Of a stretch of DNA of 64,000 bases, positions 58,613 through 64,000 are shown one piece after another; the first letter of the stretch is position 1; each line of letters starts with the position of its first letter. The stretch spans positions 62,001-126,000 of the forward strand of contig CALFEQ010000032.1 in assembly GCA_937949945.1 (NCBI GenBank), in the 5' to 3' direction. The position numbers and the translations under genes were made by a program. The stretch is from an uncultured Myxococcales bacterium. Its GTDB lineage: Bacteria > Myxococcota_A > Polyangia > Polyangiales > Polyangiaceae. Below the pieces are notes generated by a model. It was not told where the DNA came from. It saw only the letters and a program-made list of their open reading frames with translations, and did no database searches.

Positions 58613-59338
58613 TCAACGACCTCCGTCTCGCGCGGCCCATGCCGGGCGCTCTTGCGAATCCGGTGTGTTCGAGGCGTGCTCGCCGTTCGTGCCGTTCGTC
58701 GTCCGCTCCGGGCTCGTGAGCCGGTGCATCACCGGCTCGCGTCCGTTGCGTCGCACCGCCACCTCGAGGACGAACCTGCGCGTCTCGTCGTCCTCGGGCA
58801 CGTGCGTGGCGAGATAATCGAGCGCGTTCTGCAGGCGCTCGAGCTGCGTCGCCGCGCCGTACGAAGCATGCATCTCCGCGTCGAAGACCCAGCGAGGCCT
58901 CGGGATGCGCTCGTACCAGGTGATTCGACGGGGCGTCCCGTCGGGCCCGCGCGCCGTCCAAGCGCCGCCCTCGACGCGGACGCGCTCGCGTCCGCCGGGA
59001 CGATCGATCTCGCGGTAGAGCGTGAGCTTGATCGTCGAGGACTCGTTGAACATCCGGAAGCCGAAGGCGCCGTCGACGCGGCGGTTCGCCGTCAGGATGA
59101 GCGCGAGCTGGCCGAGGACCCAGATCGCCGCGAAGAGGACGCGATGGACGTTGGACCAGCGGTTGCCGTGCGGCGGGGGCGACTCGCGCGGGCGGATCGA
59201 GGGGCGCTTCTCGCAAGGGACCGACGTCCCGGGAGCCGGCGCCATGGAAGGCGGCCGGCGAGAGGGGCGGGCCGGTTCCGGAGACGACGAGGAGCCCGCG
59301 CCACGGTCGACGCCTTCGGAGTCGGGCGAGTCCTCCAC
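58613..59338 (-). CDS. Single-pass membrane protein paired with the HTTM gene
   Basis: 241 residues from GTG. A Pro/Arg-rich disordered N-terminus (about 1-60) precedes one helix (VLFAAIWVLGQLALILT) and a C-terminal periplasmic-type domain with FRMFNESSTIKLTLYRE and a helical end. HTTM proteins in bacteria often have such a companion. The one-base spacing to the HTTM start points to translation coupling. No recognised domain. Confidence 0.72.
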   Translation of the reverse strand: MEDSPDSEGVDRGAGSSSSPEPARPSRRPPSMAPAPGTSVPCEKRPSIRPRESPPPHGNRWSNVHRVLFAAIWVLGQLALILTANRRVDGAFGFRMFNESSTIKLTLYREIDRPGGRERVRVEGGAWTARGPDGTPRRITWYERIPRPRWVFDAEMHASYGAATQLERLQNALDYLATHVPEDDETRRFVLEVAVRRNGREPVMHRLTSPERTTNGTNGEHASNTPDSQERPAWAARDGGR

Positions 59339-59376
59339 GCCGCAACGCTAACAAACTTTCGCCCCGACGCGACCGT

Positions 59377-60780
59377 ATGGAAGGATCGATGGTGGTGCGT
59401 CGTCTCGCCCTTGCTGCCGTGCTCGCCTGTCTGCCCGGCCTCGGCTGCGGCGAGACGGTGTCCACGCCGAAGCCGACGGCGTTGGATGGGCTCAAGGCGA
59501 GCGCGACGACCGGCCGTCCCCCGATCGCGGAGACGCCTGCCGAGATCGTCACGCCGACGCGAGCATCGTCCGTGGGAGCGCTCGAGCGTCCGGGCGCGCT
59601 CCGCCGTTTCTTCGAGGCGCTCGCTCGCCTCGAAGCCGGGCAGGCGCAGGACGACGTGCGCATCACGCAGTTCGGCGACTCGCACACGGCCGCGGACGTC
59701 CAGACCGCTACCGTTCGTCGGGCGCTCCAGGCGCGCTTCGGGGACGGCGGGCGCGGGTTCGTCGCGATCGGCCGGCCGTGGAAGCAGTGGCTGCAGGACG
59801 GCGTGCGCGTCGGCATGTCGAGCGAGTGGGGCACCGAGAAGGCGAAGCTCGAGCGCGGCAAGCCCGTCGGCGACGGCATGTACGGCCTGCTCGGGATCGG
59901 GCTCGCCACGCGCAAGCGCGGCGCGCGCGCGTGGACCGACGTGTCGGCGAAGACGTCGCACGCCGAGCTCGCGTACCTCGAGCAGCCCGGCGGCGGTGCC
60001 TTCGACGTCTTCATCGACGGCGTGCGCGTCGTCCGCGTCTCGACGCGCGGAGAGCGCCCCGTGTCCGCGTTCCGCTCGTTCTCGGTGGCCGAGGGCTCCG
60101 CGCACCAGCTCGAGGTGCGCGCGGTCGGTGACGGCGACGTGCGCGTGTTCGGAGTTTCCCTCGATCGCGAGGAGCGAGGCGTCGTGGTCGACGCGCTCGG
60201 GATCAACGGCGCACGCGTGTCGACCGCGCTCGCGTGGAACGAGCAGCATTGGGCGGAGCAGCTCGCGCATCGCGCGCCCGCGCTCGTCGTCCTCGCGTAC
60301 GGCACGAACGAGTCGACCGACGTCGACATGCCGCCGTACGTCTACGAGCGGCAGCTCGTCGATCTCCTCGGTCGCGTCGCGCGCGCGGTCCCGTCCGCGT
60401 CGTGCCTGATCCTCGGCCCGCCGGATCGCGCCGTCCGCACGACGGAAGGATGGAGGACCGCGCCGAAGATCCTCGAGATCGTCGCCACGCAACGTCGCGT
60501 GGCGGAGGCGGCCGGCTGCGCGTTCTACGATCAGCTGGCCGCGATGGGCGGCGAAGGATCGATCGCGCAGTGGGCCGAAGAGGAACCTCCGCGCGCCCAG
60601 AAGGACCGCTGCCATCTCACGCGCGAGGGCTATGCCCAGCTCGGAAGCGCGCTCGCCTCGGACCTGATGCGCGCGTACACCGCCTGGCGGCGCGAGTCGG
60701 GCCTCGGCCCCAGCCAGACGCGTGACGTTCCGGTCGAGCCGTCGACCATGCCGCAGGCGCCCGCGCCCTCCGAGCCCTGA
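59377..60780 (+). CDS. SGNH/GDSL-hydrolase-fold lipoprotein
   Basis: 467 residues. The lipoprotein signal ends CLPGLGC. The hydrolase fold shows FGDSHTAAD (block I Ser), a Gly-containing VDALGINGA, YGTNES (block III Asn) and DRCHLTREGY, the C-terminal DxxH. A beta-rich insert (about 140-270) sits between blocks I and III. The domain order matches the 5'-incomplete product at the right edge, so these are paralogues. Envelope O-acyl-ester hydrolysis or transfer is the usual activity; the substrate is unknown. Confidence 0.85.
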   Translation: MEGSMVVRRLALAAVLACLPGLGCGETVSTPKPTALDGLKASATTGRPPIAETPAEIVTPTRASSVGALERPGALRRFFEALARLEAGQAQDDVRITQFGDSHTAADVQTATVRRALQARFGDGGRGFVAIGRPWKQWLQDGVRVGMSSEWGTEKAKLERGKPVGDGMYGLLGIGLATRKRGARAWTDVSAKTSHAELAYLEQPGGGAFDVFIDGVRVVRVSTRGERPVSAFRSFSVAEGSAHQLEVRAVGDGDVRVFGVSLDREERGVVVDALGINGARVSTALAWNEQHWAEQLAHRAPALVVLAYGTNESTDVDMPPYVYERQLVDLLGRVARAVPSASCLILGPPDRAVRTTEGWRTAPKILEIVATQRRVAEAAGCAFYDQLAAMGGEGSIAQWAEEEPPRAQKDRCHLTREGYAQLGSALASDLMRAYTAWRRESGLGPSQTRDVPVEPSTMPQAPAPSEP

Positions 60781-60831
60781 CCGCGCCCGATTCGGGCAAT
60801 GGTCTTGGCGACGAGGGCTAGCCCGAACGGA

Positions 60832-61215
60832 TCAGCTCTCGCGCTCCGTACCGCCTTCCTTCTCGTCGACCACCTCGAGCCAGCTCATCTCGACTTCCAT
60901 CGTCCGATGGCGCGGCGGTCCGTCCGGAGGAACGAGGGGCATCGGCGGCAGCGTGACCTTCGCGCCCGGAAGGCGCGGCGGCTTCCTTCGCGACGATCGG
61001 GGCGATGACTCCGGAGCCTGCGGCTCGGCATCCTGCGCGGCCGCGCCTTCGCCGTCGCTCGCGGGCTCGAGCCACGCGAGCTTCACCTCCATCGTCTCGC
61101 GCCGGGGCGGACCCGAAGGTCGCGCCGAGCGCTTCGATGGCGCGCTCTCCGCGTCGGCGAGAGGGGATGCGTTCGAGGGCCCTTGCGACTGGTCTGGAAA
61201 GTTGGACTCTGCCAC
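60832..61215 (-). CDS. Small disordered protein with duplicated TMEVxxxWLE motif
   Basis: 127 residues from GTG. The protein is mostly Pro/Ser/Arg-rich and without signal peptide. Two copies of a 15-residue motif occur: PPRRETMEVKLAWLE near residue 37 and PPRHRTMEVEMSWLE near residue 100. The conserved PPR-TMEV-WLE looks like a short linear or beta-strand docking motif repeated in a flexible chain. It may bring two partner molecules together. Not recognised as any known family. Confidence 0.7.
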   Translation of the reverse strand: MAESNFPDQSQGPSNASPLADAESAPSKRSARPSGPPRRETMEVKLAWLEPASDGEGAAAQDAEPQAPESSPRSSRRKPPRLPGAKVTLPPMPLVPPDGPPRHRTMEVEMSWLEVVDEKEGGTERES

Positions 61216-61415
61216 GATCTCGCGATTTTCGCACGGCGAGGTCGCCGGCTGCTAGGTGGGGTCGCTCCTTCCTTTCGGGGCGGGTCGTCCGAAGCCTGTC
61301 CTGAAAACCTTCGAGAAATCGAGGGGGTAAGGGCCGAGAGCCTGAAAGCGACACCGCTGTTGCACAATGTGCGCAAATGAGGTTGCCGTTGCGCAACTCG
61401 TTGCTATACGGCGGC

Positions 61416-62675
61416 ATGCCCGTTCGCCAGCTTCGAAAAACGACGTTCACGCTGCCACTGCTTGCCCTCCTCGCGATCGCCTGTGGGCGAGAGACTTCGG
61501 AGGACGTCGGCGCGTCGGAGGACGCGATCCTGCCGAACGGCGGGATTTTCGAGGTCGACCACGACGGGACGCCGTACCGGCTGATCGCCGAGTTCTTCAA
61601 GGGACGGAACCTCGACACGCACGTCGTGCTCGACGGGTTCGAGCCCGCGTGGCCGCTCGACGACACGAAGACCACCGTGCTCAACCGACTCGGCACGCCG
61701 GTTCTCTTCGGGCAGCTCGGCTACTACCACACGGGCTTCGACGTCATCCGCTCCGACATGACCGTCAGCGCGGAGGTGCACGCTCCGCACGATGGTCTCG
61801 CCGCCGTCTTCGACTGGACCGGCAGTCGGATCGCGGAGGTCACCAATCCGCAGGCGACGGTCGTCGCCATCTACGATCCGGTCTCGCACGTCATCACGCA
61901 GCTCATGCACGTGCGCCCCACGGACGCGATCGCGAAGGCCGCGGACCCGGTTCCGGTCACGAAGGGCGAGGTGATCGGCACCCTCGCGCCGGCGCCGGTG
62001 CCGGCGCCGGCCTCGATGCGCCTCGCGCACGTCCACGTGAACTTCATCGACGCCGAGAACATGAAGATGCTCGACCCGGCGAAGCTGTTCGTCGGGTACC
62101 AGGACTCGGTGCCCCCGGAGCTGAAGGGCATCTACGTCGCGAACGAGGACGGCGCCACGGCCCGCGAGTTCTTCAACGGAAAGCTCGACATCGTCGTCGA
62201 GGCGGCCGACCGCGACGACGACTCTCGTCGCAACCTCGAGGTCTCGGCGATCGCGTTCACGATCAAGGACCAGGACGGGAACGTCCTGTTGTCGCAGGAG
62301 CGCTGCGAGCTCGCGCATCTCTACGAGTCGATCGCCAAGCCCTCGTCGTTCCGCGCGACGCACCTCGTCGACTTCGGCTCGGCCTCCGAACAGGTGGGGG
62401 GCGGGTGGCCTTCGAGCGACGTGGACAACCCGGCCCGGACGTTCCGCTACGCGCTGACCCAGCTCTCGGTCGAGGACGGGCGCTGCACCGTGAAGGACGA
62501 CGCCGACGGCTTCCTCGACGTGAACGACGACATCACGAAGCTCGTCGTCGAGGTGACGCTCTGGGACGGCAAGGACAACGAGTCCGTCGCGGATCCCGTC
62601 GAGCTCATGCGCGGTACGCCGCCGGCCCCCGGCGGCAGCGGCGGCAGCTCCTCCAACGACGTCTGGAACTGGTAG
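61416..62675 (+). CDS. M23-peptidase-like lipoprotein
   Basis: 419 residues with lipobox LLAIAC (Cys23). The first half has an LytM/M23 layout: YHTGFD with His105 and Asp109, LMHV with His165, GEVIG near 184, and HVHVNF with His205 and His207. These are the right kinds of zinc ligands in the right order, so an endopeptidase acting on cell-wall peptides or a degenerate relative is likely. The second half is an unassigned beta-rich domain ending in Gly/Ser and VWNW. The Met at 61377 is a less typical start. An inverted repeat TTGCACA..TGTGCGCAA precedes it. Confidence 0.65.
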   Translation: MPVRQLRKTTFTLPLLALLAIACGRETSEDVGASEDAILPNGGIFEVDHDGTPYRLIAEFFKGRNLDTHVVLDGFEPAWPLDDTKTTVLNRLGTPVLFGQLGYYHTGFDVIRSDMTVSAEVHAPHDGLAAVFDWTGSRIAEVTNPQATVVAIYDPVSHVITQLMHVRPTDAIAKAADPVPVTKGEVIGTLAPAPVPAPASMRLAHVHVNFIDAENMKMLDPAKLFVGYQDSVPPELKGIYVANEDGATAREFFNGKLDIVVEAADRDDDSRRNLEVSAIAFTIKDQDGNVLLSQERCELAHLYESIAKPSSFRATHLVDFGSASEQVGGGWPSSDVDNPARTFRYALTQLSVEDGRCTVKDDADGFLDVNDDITKLVVEVTLWDGKDNESVADPVELMRGTPPAPGGSGGSSSNDVWNW

Positions 62676-62690
62676 TCATCGAGCGGCGCT

Positions 62691-64000
62691 CTAGTTCGTG
62701 CTGGGCGGCGGGCCTTTCCCGCCGCCTTGCCACGCCTCGAAGCCGCTCACGATCGCGTTGTAGAGGAGCTCGCCGAGGAGCTCGCCGCCCTGCGGCGACG
62801 GATGCGTGAGGTCGCTCCCGGCGAGGCCCTTGCGCACCCACGTGGCCATGGAGCCTTCGCCGCCCATGGCCTCGAACGTGTTCCAGAAGCCGACCCCTGC
62901 TTCGGCCGCGACCTTCTTCTGACACTCGACGAGCTTCTTGATGACGGGTTTCGTGCGCAGCCCGCCCGACTCGGTCTTCTCGGCGCGATCGAGCGGCGCG
63001 ACGATGAGGATCGAGGCCTTCGGCGCCGCGCCCTTGAGCTTGTCGACGAGCGCGCGCAGCGTCTTCTCGTACGCCTCGCGGCTGGCCATGCCGACCTCGC
63101 TTTCGTTCGTCCCGTAGTTGAGGATGACGAGCGCCGGGTCGCGCAGGTCCATCTGCTCCTTCCAGTGCCCCGCGTCCATCGCGCCGAGCAGCTCGCCGCG
63201 GCCGCCGTTCGCGCCGAGGGCGTCGTAGACGACGCCGGGCACGTCGCGCTCGAGCGCCACGCCGAAGAGTCGCGGCGCGCCCGAGACGACCTTGAGCGTC
63301 ATCCGCGCCTCGCCGTCGGGCACGGAGAACGACTTGATGCGAGAGACCTTCGTGTCTCCCTTCGTCGAGAACCGCTCGGTCCTGCCGTCGGCCTTGAGCT
63401 CGATCTCGCCGCCGTTCGGCGTCTCCATGTAATAGACGTCGAAGCGCGAGACCTTCTTGCCGTAGGTCTTCCCCGTGGACGTGCCGAACCAGGCGGTCGC
63501 GCCGGGCGATCCCGTGAAGCTCACGCCGCCGATGCCGTACATGAGGTCCCGGTTGAACGGACCCGTGATGCGGCTCGAGCTCCATCCACCGCTCGAGCCC
63601 TGCACGACATCGTTGTGGAAGTACCAGTCCCAGGGCTTCGCGATCAGGATGAAGCCGTGTCCGGCGTCGCCGAACTCGGCCTGCATCTTCCTCCGCATCG
63701 TCCCGGAGATGTAATCGCTCGTCAGGACGCTGTCGCCGTAGTGGAGGATGCGCGTGACGGCGCCCGGCTCCTTCCTCTTCGTCTTCGCGAGGCGCGTGTA
63801 GAACGCGTCGAGCGCGCGCCCGGTGGGGTCTTCGATCGCGATCGTGCCCTTCGCTTGCGCGAGGGCCGCGGCCGCTGCGGGCTGCGCGAGCACGGGCGAC
63901 TCGGGCAGCGCGTTCGTCACGGTCGCCTCGTTCTTGGAGGCGCGGAGCTCGATCTCGCCTTGCGTCGGCGCCGGGATCGGCGCCGTCGTCGTCTCGGCCA
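62691..64000 (-). CDS. SGNH-hydrolase-fold protein, 5' incomplete
   Basis: At least 436 residues; the frame is open to the right edge, so the start lies outside the window (an internal GTG at 63920 also exists). The order of elements is the same as at 59377: YGDSVLTSD (block I), a beta-rich insert, YDALGANGG, YGTNES and SDLTHPSPQGGE with the closing DxxH. It faces the other copy, with the M23-like and motif-protein genes between. An export signal cannot be judged here. Confidence 0.85.
   Translation of the reverse strand, partial: AETTTAPIPAPTQGEIELRASKNEATVTNALPESPVLAQPAAAAALAQAKGTIAIEDPTGRALDAFYTRLAKTKRKEPGAVTRILHYGDSVLTSDYISGTMRRKMQAEFGDAGHGFILIAKPWDWYFHNDVVQGSSGGWSSSRITGPFNRDLMYGIGGVSFTGSPGATAWFGTSTGKTYGKKVSRFDVYYMETPNGGEIELKADGRTERFSTKGDTKVSRIKSFSVPDGEARMTLKVVSGAPRLFGVALERDVPGVVYDALGANGGRGELLGAMDAGHWKEQMDLRDPALVILNYGTNESEVGMASREAYEKTLRALVDKLKGAAPKASILIVAPLDRAEKTESGGLRTKPVIKKLVECQKKVAAEAGVGFWNTFEAMGGEGSMATWVRKGLAGSDLTHPSPQGGELLGELLYNAIVSGFEAWQGGGKGPPPSTN

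Overview
The window reads as one continuous stretch of a high-GC chromosome from a predatory or soil myxobacterium, probably a member of Polyangia. This is an inference. It rests on the dense secreted lipoprotein content with Cys-rich mature regions, FHA/GGDEF/PATAN and Ser/Thr-kinase signalling proteins, a TPR-rich sigma-54 activator, frequent GTG/TTG starts, and housekeeping genes scattered among uncharacterised ones. No tRNA, rRNA, CRISPR array, phage or intact insertion sequence was seen. Both edges cut through genes: a C-terminal tail at the left and a 5'-incomplete SGNH protein at the right.

Region by region: 0-2 kb holds the lysine pair dapA-dapB (minus strand, ATGA overlap). 2.3-7.6 kb holds an MFE2-like short-chain dehydrogenase, an FHA-GGDEF diguanylate cyclase, a GH1 lipoprotein, and an SCP2 protein whose stop overlaps the GTG start of an alpha-methylacyl-CoA racemase-like gene; SDR, SCP2 and racemase together resemble the enzyme set for branched or sterol side-chain acyl-CoA beta-oxidation. 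7.6-15.6 kb holds an SMP-30-like lipoprotein, a double MshEN protein, a zinc-ribbon Ser/Thr kinase fused to an ATPase, two lipoproteins and an App1-like HAD phosphatase. 15.6-26.4 kb holds a UPRT-like enzyme, an SMI1/KNR4 protein, hisD, a 1582-residue metzincin lipoprotein, a methyltransferase and an FHA-PATAN protein.

26.9-43.8 kb holds fhs, a tandem pair of Cys-rich secreted proteins (the first copy has lost its leader), an alpha-helical protein of unknown role, a membrane histidine kinase, a TPR/sigma-54 activator overlapping a tiny lipoprotein, a DUF2520 Rossmann protein, nadD coupled to a degenerate phosphoesterase, an FAD/2Fe-2S oxidoreductase, an orphan CcmB, a Spy-like protein and a pyruvoyl arginine decarboxylase. 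43.9-55 kb holds a histone-H1-tailed protein, DUF4190 and DUF2752 membrane proteins, gltX plus a CPBP protease, a lytic transglycosylase, a beta-propeller, and NAD salvage/synthesis genes (pncB, nadE). 55-64 kb is mostly envelope proteins: lipoproteins, an HTTM membrane protein, two SGNH-hydrolase paralogues, an M23-like lipoprotein and a small protein carrying a duplicated linear motif.

The most distinctive DNA-level feature is a family of period-7 repeats with the unifying consensus CTGRRGN (CTGGAGC, CTGGAGA/T, CTGAGGA). They occur only between genes, usually as inward-facing left and right arms that almost touch the flanking coding ends. They contain no stop codon in any frame on either strand, so they create false N-terminal extensions upstream of dapA and the UPRT gene. 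Other points worth attention are a 33-bp inverted repeat whose only mismatches are G-U wobbles on the plus strand, the 120-bp leader deletion in the Cys-rich duplication, and an SDR with Asn in place of the catalytic Lys.
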